A stretch of DNA of 35,659 nucleotides. Source: Rhodospirillaceae bacterium. Its GTDB lineage: Bacteria; Pseudomonadota; Alphaproteobacteria; Thalassobaculales; Thalassobaculaceae. Location: NCBI GenBank assembly GCA_002708305.1, contig PANE01000009.1, positions 1 to 35,659 on the forward strand, given 5' to 3'. Of the stretch, positions 17,161-25,808 are shown one piece after another. The position numbers and the translations under genes were made by a program. Within the stretch, counting starts at the first letter, position 1, and every line of letters starts with the position of its first letter. The notes under the pieces are model-generated. The model ran no database searches and was not told the DNA's origin. It worked only from the letters and a program-made list of their open reading frames with translations.

Positions 17161-18192
17161 ATGACTTTGAATTTGTTGCTACATGTCAGCACACAATTGA
17201 TTGGTAACCTAAAGGTTTTAATTAAGGTAGGTTCGGTCGTAGCACTAACACTATTGGTGCTTGGGTGTTCGCAATTATCCCAGTACACACCATCCATGGG
17301 GTGGTTTGAGAATGGTAAAACGAAAATTGGTGAACTCTTTGATAACGTCTTAGGTAATACAAGTAATAGCCACAATGAAAACTATCCCAAGTTATCATCG
17401 GTGCCCACTTTGCCTGAGGGAATGTCCAATAAGGACACGCGGGCTGTCATTAGAGACCGATTAATAGCGGATAGAGGAAATGCTAAGCACGTAAAGGGGC
17501 GATCCAATCTGTGGCCAAATTCTGCCCCCCCTAACACAAGATCAAATAATGATGCTTTGAATAATAAAGTGATAAAATTGAGTAAAGCTCCAGAAATCTC
17601 AAAAAAACCAGCAGTGTTTGGTGTTAAAAAGAAAGTTAAAAGGATAAAATCCGCTGAGAGAGCAAAAGTATCTTCTGATAAATTTGAAAAAAAGCTTAAT
17701 ATCCCCAAATTCGCTAACGCAACCTTAAGAAAGAATGAAGGAAAAAAGTTTAGGTTTAATATTCCCGCAGCAACCACGTTGGAAGAGGATGCTGCCAAAG
17801 GAGAGTTAAAGTTTAAATTCTTAAATATAGATAATGGTAATAGTAACGACACTATTTTATTTTTGCATGGCTCATCTCGACTTTCTAACGCGGACAATCA
17901 AATGATTAGGAGGATTGCCAAGAAAGCTCTTGCGACTAACTCAGTGGTTCACGTAAAGGGGCACGCTTCGATGAGAACAAGAGATATGGATCCAGTTGAA
18001 CATGCCCTAGTCAATTTTAACATTTCTATAAAAAGAGCCAATGCTGTAGCTCAAGCTCTTATCAACAGCGGTGTACCTGCCGAAAAATTAATTATAGATG
18101 CTGTTGGAGCCAGCGAGCCTATAAGTTCTGAGGCAATGCCAAATGGGGAAAGAGCGAATCGTCGAGCTGAAATATCACTTTCCGCAGCATGA
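17161..18192 (+). CDS. OmpA-C-like domain lipoprotein
   Basis: About 343 residues. The N-terminus has a basic region, then a hydrophobic stretch ending VLGC (Cys36), a lipobox-like site for lipidation; Leu at the -2 position is tolerated but not ideal. A Lys/Asn/Ser-rich, low-complexity region (about 60-220) looks like a disordered tether. The C-terminal 110 residues resemble the peptidoglycan-binding OmpA domain: a start near FLHGSSRL, VHVKGHAS, SIKRANAVAQALINSG, and the closing GERANRRAEISL. The usual GHTD is GHAS here (Ser270), and about seven extra residues separate it from Arg292, so diaminopimelate binding may be altered. It probably tethers the envelope to the cell wall. It is followed after 94 bases by hom. 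Confidence 0.82.
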   Translation: MTLNLLLHVSTQLIGNLKVLIKVGSVVALTLLVLGCSQLSQYTPSMGWFENGKTKIGELFDNVLGNTSNSHNENYPKLSSVPTLPEGMSNKDTRAVIRDRLIADRGNAKHVKGRSNLWPNSAPPNTRSNNDALNNKVIKLSKAPEISKKPAVFGVKKKVKRIKSAERAKVSSDKFEKKLNIPKFANATLRKNEGKKFRFNIPAATTLEEDAAKGELKFKFLNIDNGNSNDTILFLHGSSRLSNADNQMIRRIAKKALATNSVVHVKGHASMRTRDMDPVEHALVNFNISIKRANAVAQALINSGVPAEKLIIDAVGASEPISSEAMPNGERANRRAEISLSAA

Positions 18193-18286
18193 ATAATTAT
18201 TTTCGAGGTAGGTTAGATTTGATTGATGTCGCAAGATATCATCCGGTACCTTTTTATGGTTTTGTAGAATAGTGTGGTGAAAAGTA

Positions 18287-19582
18287 ATGGCTGAGACACT
18301 TAGGGTAGGAATAGCTGGGTTAGGAACCGTTGGAGCGGAGACCTTCCGAATTTTATCGGAGCGTAAAGATATATTATTATCTCGTTCTGGAAAAAAAATT
18401 GAAGTTGTTGCTGTATCTTCACAGGATCGTCATATAGACCGTGGAATAGACCTATCTGGAGTTGAATGGGTAGACGATGCCAGGAAACTGTGTCTCATGC
18501 CAAATGTTGATGTTGTTGTCGAGTTGATAGGGGGCGCAGAGGGAATAGCCAAAGATATCGCTGAAGCAACGGTGACGAATAGTAAATACTTTGTAACAGC
18601 CAATAAAGCACTAATTGCACACTATGGGGATGAATTAGGAAAAAATGCGGAGAAAAATGACGTCAGCATCGGGTTTGAGGCGGCTGTAGCAGGCGGGATT
18701 CCAATAATTAAGACACTCCGTGAAGGATTGGGCGGTAACCAGTTTACCCGCGTTTATGGTATTTTAAATGGAACTTGTAATTACATATTAAGTGAAATGC
18801 GAGAGACTGGTCGGGACTTCAAAGATGTATTAACTGATGCACAAGCTCTAGGATACGCTGAAGCCGACCCTTCTTTCGATATTGATGGGATCGATGCAGC
18901 CCATAAATTATCGATCCTCGCTTCAATCGTTTTCCAAACAAAGATTAATTTTGAGGCTATTCATACTGAGGGAATTCGGTTTATTTCTCCAATAGACCTC
19001 GAGTTCGCAACAGAGTTAGGGTTTCGCATAAAATTGTTAGGTATTGCTGAAATTAAGGATGAAGTGATTCAACAACGAGTTAGGCCTTGCCTGGTATCAA
19101 TAAACTCACAAATTTCCCAAGTAGAAGGTGTTTTTAATGCAGTTGCTGTTGAAGGCGGAGATTCCGGATTATCATTATCTTATGGCCGTGGCGCGGGTGG
19201 TGGACCAACAGCATCATCAGTCATATCCGATTTATTAGATATCGCGTCAAACAGAAGAGTACCGAACTTTGGCGTGAAGAGCGATGATTTAGTAGCAAGA
19301 AAGTCAATAAATATGGATGGTTTGCATGGATCATATTATCTAAGACTAAAGGTTTTTGATCGCCCTGGTGTGCTTGCCGATTTAACTGCAATTTTCAGGG
19401 ATGAAAATGTCTCTGTAGAAGCGATATTACAGCGGGGACGGGATCCTGAGGAATTAGTTCCAGTCGTTTTAACAACGCATGAAACGAATGAAGAAGCAAT
19501 ATTAAGATCTATATCAAAATTTAAGTTATTAGATAGTGTGGCAGAAGACCCAAGGATCTTACCTATTGAAAAATTTAGTTGA
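18287..19582 (+). CDS. hom: Homoserine dehydrogenase
   Basis: A 431-residue enzyme that reduces aspartate semialdehyde to homoserine with NAD(P)H, the branch point for threonine and methionine. It has the N-terminal nucleotide fold with GLGTVG (11-16), TANKALIA (104-111), the substrate region AAVAGGIPIIK (132-142), NGTCNYIL (161-168), and the family signature through ADPSFDIDGIDAAHKL with Lys207. A C-terminal ACT domain (about 350-425, starting YLRLKVFDRPGVLADL) should give allosteric feedback, by analogy with threonine-inhibited enzymes. It is monofunctional, with no aspartokinase fusion. It is first of hom-glpX-recJ; glpX starts 33 bases downstream. Confidence 0.98.
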   Translation: MAETLRVGIAGLGTVGAETFRILSERKDILLSRSGKKIEVVAVSSQDRHIDRGIDLSGVEWVDDARKLCLMPNVDVVVELIGGAEGIAKDIAEATVTNSKYFVTANKALIAHYGDELGKNAEKNDVSIGFEAAVAGGIPIIKTLREGLGGNQFTRVYGILNGTCNYILSEMRETGRDFKDVLTDAQALGYAEADPSFDIDGIDAAHKLSILASIVFQTKINFEAIHTEGIRFISPIDLEFATELGFRIKLLGIAEIKDEVIQQRVRPCLVSINSQISQVEGVFNAVAVEGGDSGLSLSYGRGAGGGPTASSVISDLLDIASNRRVPNFGVKSDDLVARKSINMDGLHGSYYLRLKVFDRPGVLADLTAIFRDENVSVEAILQRGRDPEELVPVVLTTHETNEEAILRSISKFKLLDSVAEDPRILPIEKFS

Positions 19583-19615
19583 TTAACTTCTACATTGTTG
19601 AAAAGAGATAGATAT

Positions 19616-20617
19616 ATGCCTGAAGATAAATTTGACGAATCTTTGACGTTGGATCGGAATTTGGCTTTGGAAGCAGTCAGAGTAACAGAGGCTGCCGCGC
19701 TCGCAGCATCGAAACTAATGGGTCGGGGGGATGAAAAAGCTGCGGACCAAGCAGCGGTAGATGCCATGCGGAGAGCCCTGAACGCGTTGGATATTGATGG
19801 GACTGTCGTCATTGGAGAAGGCGAGAGAGACGAGGCCCCTATGCTTTATATTGGCGAGGAAGTAGGACGAGGCGGGCCAAAGATAGACATTGCTTTAGAT
19901 CCCTTAGAAGGAACTACTATAACAGCTAAAGGGGGCCAAAATGCATTAGCAGTAATAGCAATGGCTTCGCATGGAGGGTTTTTAAATGCCCCTGATGTCT
20001 ATATGGATAAAATAGCAGTAGGAGGTGGGCTACCTAATCAGGTAGTCGATATAGATAATTCTATCGAGAAAAATATTAAAAATTTAGCGGATGCAAAAAA
20101 TGTCACACCGGCAGATATCGTTGTTTGTATTTTAGACCGACCTAGGCATAAAGATATTATCAGTGGTGTTAGAGAGTCTGGTGCACGGATAATGCTGATA
20201 TCCGATGGGGATGTGTCCGGAGTTATTGCAACTGCACAGCCTGATGCCGGTGTTGATCTTTATCTTGGTTCTGGCGGGGCGCCTGAAGGAGTATTGGCTG
20301 CTGCTGCTTTGCGGTGCATAGGAGGGCAAATGCAAGGTCGTCTTATGTTTAGAAACGATGATGAAATCGCTAGAGCACGTCGCTGGGGTATAGAAGATTT
20401 AGAAAAAAAATATTGTCTCTCTGAACTAGCTAAAGGCGATGTAATGTTTGCTGCTACAGGAGTTACTGGCGGAACTATGCTTAAGGGTGTGAAGCGTTTT
20501 CCGGGTGGGGCCGATACGCATTCGATAATTATGAGATCGAGCACTGGTACGGTTAGAACGATTGAAGCACACCACGATTGGAGAAGAAAACCTATTTCAT
20601 CTGACCTCAAAGTCTGA
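19616..20617 (+). CDS. glpX: Fructose-1,6-bisphosphatase class II
   Basis: About 333 residues from ATG 19616, with AAGAGA upstream; the frame also opens at a TTG seven codons earlier. It hydrolyses fructose-1,6-bisphosphate to fructose-6-phosphate in gluconeogenesis, and in some alphaproteobacteria also sedoheptulose bisphosphate. Metal-binding elements of the Li-sensitive phosphatase fold are seen in VVIGEGERDEAPMLYIGE and in DPLEGTT (95-101). The C-terminal ATGVTGGTMLKGV segment is the conserved GlpX end region. It is the second gene in hom-glpX-recJ and recJ begins 8 bases after its stop, so they are co-transcribed. Confidence 0.97.
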   Translation: MPEDKFDESLTLDRNLALEAVRVTEAAALAASKLMGRGDEKAADQAAVDAMRRALNALDIDGTVVIGEGERDEAPMLYIGEEVGRGGPKIDIALDPLEGTTITAKGGQNALAVIAMASHGGFLNAPDVYMDKIAVGGGLPNQVVDIDNSIEKNIKNLADAKNVTPADIVVCILDRPRHKDIISGVRESGARIMLISDGDVSGVIATAQPDAGVDLYLGSGGAPEGVLAAAALRCIGGQMQGRLMFRNDDEIARARRWGIEDLEKKYCLSELAKGDVMFAATGVTGGTMLKGVKRFPGGADTHSIIMRSSTGTVRTIEAHHDWRRKPISSDLKV

Positions 20618-20625
20618 CAGAGGTA

Positions 20626-22401
20626 ATGGAATATGTTTTGGACGTTGCAGGTTCTTTAAGTAATAAAAAGTGGGTTCAAAGAGCCGAAAAGATTCCGCAC
20701 TCTGAAAGATTAATAGAAACAGTTATTCAAAAATATGAGCTTCCAGAAATAATTGCTCGTGCTGTAATCGGACGTAATATCAGTCTTGAACAAATCGAAC
20801 CATATTTATATCCTAAGCTAAAACAACTTCTTCCAGACCCTTTAATTTTAAAAGATATGCAAAAAGGTATTAGCCAATTAGCGGATGTGATTATGTCTGG
20901 TGGTAAGATAGGGTTGTTTGCTGACTATGATGTTGATGGTGCAACCTCTGCGGCTCTGTTTATTAACTTTTTAAAAAAGATAAATATTGAAACTACGCTT
21001 TATATACCTGATCGAATAGCAGAGGGTTACGGTCCAAATATCTTTGGACTTAAACAGTTAGCGAATGATGGGGCGGATTTAATTCTTACTCTTGACTGCG
21101 GTATTTCAGCTTTTAAAGTTTTGAATGAGGCAGCCGGCGCTGGATTAAGTATTATCGTAATTGATCATCATATGGCAGAAGTCGAATTACCTAGGGCTAC
21201 GGCTGTTATTAATCCAAATAGAATAGATGATACATCGGGGCTTGGTTTTTTAGCTGCTGTTGGTGTCAGTTTTCTATTTATAGTCGCGCTCAATAGACAA
21301 CTTCGTCAAGAAGGTTGGTACAAAGATAAGGAAGAGCCTGCGCTAATTCAATTATTGGATTTGGTTGCATTAGGAACCGTTTGTGACGTAGTCCCTTTAA
21401 CTCAATTGAATAGAGCGTTTGTTTCTCAAGGATTAAAAGTTATTGCAAGCCGAGGGAATGTCGGGCTTAGAGTGTTATCCGAAGTAGCCAAAATTGATCA
21501 AAAAACCGACTCATATCAGCTAGGATTTGTTCTTGGCCCGCGAATAAATGCAGGTGGGAGAGTTGGTATGGCAGACATTGGGGCAAGGCTGCTTTCAACC
21601 AACGATCTATCTCTTGCCACAACCCTGGCGAAAACATTGGATGCCAATAACACTGTGAGAAAAGAGATTGAGGCTTCAGTTCTTAAGGAAGCTATCGAAC
21701 AAGCTGAAGTTCGCATACAGGATGATGATGTCATTCTTGTTTATGGAGAGAAATGGCACCCTGGTGTCATTGGAATTATAGCTGCCCGATTAAAGGAAAA
21801 ATTTAATAAACCGGCTTGCGTTGTTAGTTTTGATGGAGTGACAGGGAAGGGTTCTGGGAGATCAATCCCAAAGTGGGACTTGGGAGCATCTATAATCGCT
21901 GGTGTTCAATCGAACATTTTGACAGTAGGAGGGGGACACGGAATGGCTGCAGGTTTTAGTATTCAACGAGAGAGAATTGAAGAATTCAGAAGGTTTATTT
22001 GTAGTCGTTTCAATCTAAGCTCTCTTAATGAGGCTACGTCTGTGGAACTAAAACTAGATGGTGTTTTGTCTGTCGGTGGTATGGATAGAAACATTATAAA
22101 TGTATTAAGTCTGCTTGAACCTTATGGCTCAGGTAATCCAGAGCCTATTTTTGCCATCCCGTCAGTAGAAATCACTTATTCGGCGATCGTTGGAGAAAAT
22201 CATGTTCGTTGCAATTTTAGGTCACCAGAAGGATCAACGATAAAAGGGATAGCGTTCCGTTCGTCTGATAATGCTGTCGGTCGGACGTTAATGAACCATA
22301 AAGGTCGCAGGTTTAATTTGGCAGGCAAGGTGAAAGAAGATAACTGGCAAGGAAGAGAAGGGGTTCAGGTTATTATTGAAGATGTTGCGCTCGCCAATTA
22401 A
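20626..22401 (+). CDS. recJ: Single-stranded-DNA-specific exonuclease RecJ
   Basis: A 591-residue 5'-3' single-strand exonuclease of the DHH superfamily, used in recombination and mismatch repair. Motifs are DYDVDG (100-105), Asp157 in LTLDCGI, the name-giving DHH (180-182), TVCDVVPL (251-258), then the DHHA1 region with RINAGGR (306-312), WHPGVIGIIA (377-386) and GGGH (435-438). A C-terminal OB-like domain closes the protein. All metal-ligand motifs look intact. The length is normal for the family. The ATG at 20626 lies only 2 bases from AGAGG, so a slightly later start is possible. It is last in hom-glpX-recJ. No terminator is obvious in the 156 bases before the tRNA. Confidence 0.97.
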   Translation: MEYVLDVAGSLSNKKWVQRAEKIPHSERLIETVIQKYELPEIIARAVIGRNISLEQIEPYLYPKLKQLLPDPLILKDMQKGISQLADVIMSGGKIGLFADYDVDGATSAALFINFLKKINIETTLYIPDRIAEGYGPNIFGLKQLANDGADLILTLDCGISAFKVLNEAAGAGLSIIVIDHHMAEVELPRATAVINPNRIDDTSGLGFLAAVGVSFLFIVALNRQLRQEGWYKDKEEPALIQLLDLVALGTVCDVVPLTQLNRAFVSQGLKVIASRGNVGLRVLSEVAKIDQKTDSYQLGFVLGPRINAGGRVGMADIGARLLSTNDLSLATTLAKTLDANNTVRKEIEASVLKEAIEQAEVRIQDDDVILVYGEKWHPGVIGIIAARLKEKFNKPACVVSFDGVTGKGSGRSIPKWDLGASIIAGVQSNILTVGGGHGMAAGFSIQRERIEEFRRFICSRFNLSSLNEATSVELKLDGVLSVGGMDRNIINVLSLLEPYGSGNPEPIFAIPSVEITYSAIVGENHVRCNFRSPEGSTIKGIAFRSSDNAVGRTLMNHKGRRFNLAGKVKEDNWQGREGVQVIIEDVALAN

Positions 22402-22557
22402 GAATTTATCATAATAACGTTTCCTTTAATGCACCTAATTCTATACCCAAGTGATCTTGTTCAGTGGTTAATTAAAATTTAAAGTATTAACGCTAAATTA
22501 TCTTACATTGTCTCTCTTGCTTTCCTTCCTCGCTTCTTGTAAAACGACGGTCATAGC

Positions 22558-22633
22558 GACCCCTTCGTCTAGAGGCCTAGGACACTGCCCTTTCACGGCG
22601 GCAACACGGGTTCGAATCCCGTAGGGGTCGCCA
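22558..22633 (+). tRNA. tRNA-Glu (anticodon UUC), CCA encoded
   Basis: A complete 76-base cloverleaf. The acceptor GACCCCT (22558-22564) pairs with AGGGGTC (22623-22629). GTCTAGAGGCCTAGGAC forms the D-arm. The anticodon stem CTGCC/GGCGG encloses the loop CTTTCAC, with anticodon TTC. ACGGGTTCGAATCCCGT forms the T-arm. The discriminator is G and CCA is encoded (22631-22633). The layout closely resembles bacterial tRNA-Glu. I see no duplicated 3' end in the window, so it is not marked as an attachment site. Confidence 0.97.
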
Positions 22634-22950
22634 CTTTCTAAGAAAAAGTAAAATTTATTTTCGAAAAATTAAGGTTTCGGCGGTTTTCGTTATGCCTCAG
22701 TTCACTAACTCGTATTATCTTCTGAGATTGCTTCTCGTCTTATGATCAAGATGTAGCATAGTACTCGGAGCGTCGATTATAAGTTCTCGAGGTTACATCG
22801 CTAAAGGTATCTCAAATATTATTAATAATTTTATACTTTTGTCTGGCTGTTTGTGATGGAGTATAGTTGAGTGTTTGCAGTATGAATATTTTTGTAGTAT
22901 TGTCACTTCTAGAATATGTTTTCGTGCGAATATCATGACTGGAGTTTTGG
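22634..22950. other. Intergenic interval after tRNA-Glu, no gene seen
   Basis: 317 bases. Only very short ORFs occur, for example 18 codons at 22882-22938 ending 12 bases before the next gene. There is a weak ACTTT/AAAGT hairpin just after the tRNA, too poor to call a terminator. A promoter for the small gene at 22951 is presumably here but none stands out. Confidence 0.4.
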
Positions 22951-23190
22951 ATGACTAACATAATAGAGTCTCGGTTTGGTACCTTAGTTGATGCTCGGCG
23001 TGTTGCGTTGGGCGCCGCTTCAGGTGTTACGAAAAAAGGTTCCTTTTATGTATTTAGCATTCGTGTGGAAGCGGACGATGTTCGCGAATATAGTTTTACA
23101 AATCGGCAACGTGCAGTTAGTGCGCGGGAAGTATTAATAGGTCATCTAGAACAGAAAATTATGCACAACTTTAAGAAACAGGTTGGTTAA
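22951..23190 (+). CDS. Small hypothetical protein (79 aa)
   Basis: The ATG is preceded by GGAG (22941-22944) at a good distance. The 79 residues alternate in a beta-rich manner (GSFYVFSIRVEADDVREYSF), with a helical, basic C-terminus (REVLIGHLEQKIMHNFKKQ). It is soluble, with no Cys pairs or helix-turn-helix visible. It stands alone between tRNA-Glu and the enolase-superfamily gene with more than 200 bases on either side. The good ribosome site and amphipathic pattern favour a real gene, but I do not recognise it. Confidence 0.6.
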   Translation: MTNIIESRFGTLVDARRVALGAASGVTKKGSFYVFSIRVEADDVREYSFTNRQRAVSAREVLIGHLEQKIMHNFKKQVG

Positions 23191-23404
23191 CTTTTACGGC
23201 AATCTTTTTAAACTATTTTATGTTTATTATATCGTACTTACAATTAGTTAAGTTATGAGGTCGTGGTTTAGTGAGTGCTAGGTTAACTATTTTTTTTAGT
23301 GTTTTCTCATGTTACTAGATAATTAATTTTGTTCAGCCTTTAGATAAACATCATTCTAGCCATTAACTCACGGTTATTCTCGTAAATCGTAAGGGGCTGA
23401 TGGT

Positions 23405-24571
23405 ATGAAAATTAAAACTGTAAAATCCGATTGGATACATGTCCCAATCCCGATAGAACAGCAGCATCGCTCTGACTTTGGTGTAGTTTCGTCTTTTGAT
23501 ATGACCCTAATTAGAATAGAGACTGAAGATGGGCTCGTTGGACATGGTGAAGCAAAAGCGACTGTAGCAAGCGCAGGAGATAACCGGGCGCTTAGTATAT
23601 TGATCGAAAAAGAATTAGGGCCATTGTTGATTGGACAAGACTGCCGCAGTATTTCCAAACATTGGGAAAACTTGTATAGCGGTGTGCGAGGTCAATATGC
23701 CCTAGATAGAGGGCATGTTTTTCCAATTTTGGGCCGAAGAGGAATAACTATTTCCGCTATAAGTGGAATTGATATGGCTCTATGGGATTTACTTGGTCAA
23801 TCATTAAATACACCGGTTTGGCAGCTTCTAGGTGGTAGTCGACATGATGCTATGCCTGCTTATGCTTCAGGCGGTTGGGCCGATGTGAATAATATAGGTG
23901 ACCAGTTAAATTCTTACATTGAGCGTGGCGGATTTGCCGCAGTCAAAATGAGAATAGGTGTAGCCGATGGAGAGGTTCGTCATTCAGTGGCAAGGGTAGC
24001 TGCAGCGCGCGAAGCGATAGGGCCAAATATTGAGCTTATGTGTGATGCACATGGGACATATACAGTTTCTGAGGCGAAACGATTTTGTAGGATGACCGAA
24101 GATTTTAATATTGCTTGGTTTGAGGAACCGGTCACGGCTGACGATAAAAGAGGTTTAAGTGAAATCCGTGCCTCAACGGACATTCCAATAGCAACTGGAG
24201 AAAATGAGTCTACACGTTTTGCATTTAGAGATTTAGCAGAATTAAGAGCGGCTGATATTTTTCAACCAGATTTAGCTATTTGTGGAGGGATTACGGAGGC
24301 GATGCGTATTTCTGCGATAGCAAGTGCTCACCATATACTTTTAGCTCCCCATTTATGGGGAGGGGCTCTAATGTTTGCTGCAGGTCTACATGTATGTGCC
24401 ACGTCTCCAGCTGCGCATATCATAGAATACTCACTAGGCGCGAACCCCATATTATTCGAATTGGCAGAGGAGGCGCCTGTTCTAATTGATGGGATGGTGG
24501 AAATTCCAGATAGACCTGGCCTGGGAGTTAAAATTAATTACGATTTTGTAAAACACTATACGGTCGAGTAG
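23405..24571 (+). CDS. Enolase-superfamily enzyme, mandelate racemase-like (probable acid-sugar dehydratase)
   Basis: 388 residues with the N-terminal capping domain (1-125) and TIM barrel. Candidate active-site residues are Lys181 and Arg183 (KMR, at the KxK position of mandelate racemase), metal ligands Asp214 (CDAHG), Glu240 (WFEEP) and Glu266 (TGENE), and the Asp289/His316 dyad (QPDL and APHLWGG). His216, two residues after Asp214, resembles the DxH arrangement of galactonate/mannonate-type dehydratases, so dehydration of a sugar acid is a better guess than racemisation. AAGGGG lies about 9 bases before the ATG. No sugar-acid transporter or aldolase is adjacent, so the substrate stays open. 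Confidence 0.9.
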   Translation: MKIKTVKSDWIHVPIPIEQQHRSDFGVVSSFDMTLIRIETEDGLVGHGEAKATVASAGDNRALSILIEKELGPLLIGQDCRSISKHWENLYSGVRGQYALDRGHVFPILGRRGITISAISGIDMALWDLLGQSLNTPVWQLLGGSRHDAMPAYASGGWADVNNIGDQLNSYIERGGFAAVKMRIGVADGEVRHSVARVAAAREAIGPNIELMCDAHGTYTVSEAKRFCRMTEDFNIAWFEEPVTADDKRGLSEIRASTDIPIATGENESTRFAFRDLAELRAADIFQPDLAICGGITEAMRISAIASAHHILLAPHLWGGALMFAAGLHVCATSPAAHIIEYSLGANPILFELAEEAPVLIDGMVEIPDRPGLGVKINYDFVKHYTVE

Positions 24572-24581
24572 CCAAACAATA

Positions 24582-25802
24582 TCAACTTTGTGAAATCAAA
24601 GCCTTTTCTATACATTTCCATAGTGCTTTTACGTCTGCTTGGGGATTGGCTGCTACATGTCGGATCCAATATTTATCATTTAGCGTTACTAATGAGGCCG
24701 AGCCAATTGGCATTTTGGTGAATAATTCTTTCGTATCTATGTTGTCTTTGGGGCGCCATAAAATAACCCCTGTGACCGGTTGATCAAAAACGATCACGTT
24801 AGGGTTATTCTGAAGGCTAGTCCAAAGTTGGACAGACAGTTCCATCGTTTTTTCTAGCCTTCCAATTAAGCCTTGTTTACCCCAGGCCATTAATGTTGCT
24901 AACAGAGGAAGGCCGATGGCACCATGAGAACCAAGAAGTCCAACATTTGCGCTCGATAGGTAACCACTATTTGCACTTATTGTTTTATTAGCAGACTGTG
25001 TGTCTCGAAACAGTATTAAGCCAGATTCTTTAGGTTGAAAAAACCATTTATGGCCTGATATTGCTACGGAGTTTGCGTGTTCTACCCCTTTCAACAGATG
25101 GCCATGTTTATTTGAAATACGTAAAGGTCCTGCCCAGGCGGCATCTACATGAACCCAAGCAGCATTTTGTTCAAGATTTAAATTATCAATAGCTCCCGTA
25201 ATCGTAGTTCCCGCTGTTAGGACTAATGCGCTTCTTGAGAGATCTTTGGGAATACTATTTAGATCCATTTCTCCCTTTGCATTTGTGTTTATCTTTTTTA
25301 AATTAAGTCCCAAAAGGTTTGCTGCTTTTTGGATTGATAAATGGGCTGCCTTCGATGCCACTATATCTTTTACACCCATTGAATCCCGCGCTACCCACAA
25401 CGCCGTTAAGTTGGAAATTGTTGACCCAGGCGTCATATGGCCGCCATTCATGCCAAAGAGTGGGGAAAGCCATCTAATTACTTGTTTTTCAAATAGCATT
25501 GCCTTTGGAGAGACGTCTGGATGCAGTAAATTTTGATTCAGTGATGCATTCCACAACGTAGTCACCCATGTGATCCATGGGGTGGGGGGATCCATATGCG
25601 CGAAAGCATTTGGGCTGCCAAGATTAGCGGCATCACCGAAGACTACTGGTGCGAGTTTTTCAATTGTTATTCTTTCTCCGATACCGAACTCTGGCAACTT
25701 ATCAGGAAAACTATCCTTAGCATTGTCCGTTAAACTCCTAAAAAGCGGAGTTATTCCAAAGTCCAAGTCGGATTTAGTCGGTGTAAAGCTCTCGTCTTTC
25801 AT
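24582..25802 (-). CDS. Pyridoxal-phosphate-dependent decarboxylase (group II, DDC/GAD-like)
   Basis: About 406 residues from ATG 25802; a GTG two codons earlier (25808) abuts the upstream stop and is an alternative. The fold-type I PLP core is clear: MTPGSTISNLTAL binds the cofactor phosphate, His154 (AAHLS) should stack on the ring, Asp220 in VHVDAAWAG pairs with the pyridine nitrogen, and Lys252 in SGHKWFFQPKESG forms the Schiff base. Relatives decarboxylate aromatic amino acids, glutamate, aspartate or diaminobutyrate; the substrate is not readable here. It is shorter than the usual 470-500 residues. It directly follows an EamA-type exporter gene, with effectively no gap, so the exporter may handle the amine product or the amino acid. 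Confidence 0.91.
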   Translation of the reverse strand: MKDESFTPTKSDLDFGITPLFRSLTDNAKDSFPDKLPEFGIGERITIEKLAPVVFGDAANLGSPNAFAHMDPPTPWITWVTTLWNASLNQNLLHPDVSPKAMLFEKQVIRWLSPLFGMNGGHMTPGSTISNLTALWVARDSMGVKDIVASKAAHLSIQKAANLLGLNLKKINTNAKGEMDLNSIPKDLSRSALVLTAGTTITGAIDNLNLEQNAAWVHVDAAWAGPLRISNKHGHLLKGVEHANSVAISGHKWFFQPKESGLILFRDTQSANKTISANSGYLSSANVGLLGSHGAIGLPLLATLMAWGKQGLIGRLEKTMELSVQLWTSLQNNPNVIVFDQPVTGVILWRPKDNIDTKELFTKMPIGSASLVTLNDKYWIRHVAANPQADVKALWKCIEKALISQS

Positions 25803-25808
25803 TTGCAC

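Noticed and set aside
17382-17897. 171-residue minus-strand open frame inside the OmpA-like gene
   Set aside because: It lies opposite the Lys/Asn/Ser-rich coding region, whose codons leave the antisense frame open. The plus-strand gene has the ribosome site and recognisable ends.
22558-22633. tRNA-Glu as an integration (attachment) site
   Set aside because: No repeat of the tRNA 3' end was found elsewhere in the window, and no integrase or mobile gene is near.
22882-22938. 18-codon ORF as a leader peptide for the 79-residue gene
   Set aside because: It has no ribosome site and no attenuator-like hairpins or codon runs, so it is indistinguishable from a chance ORF.
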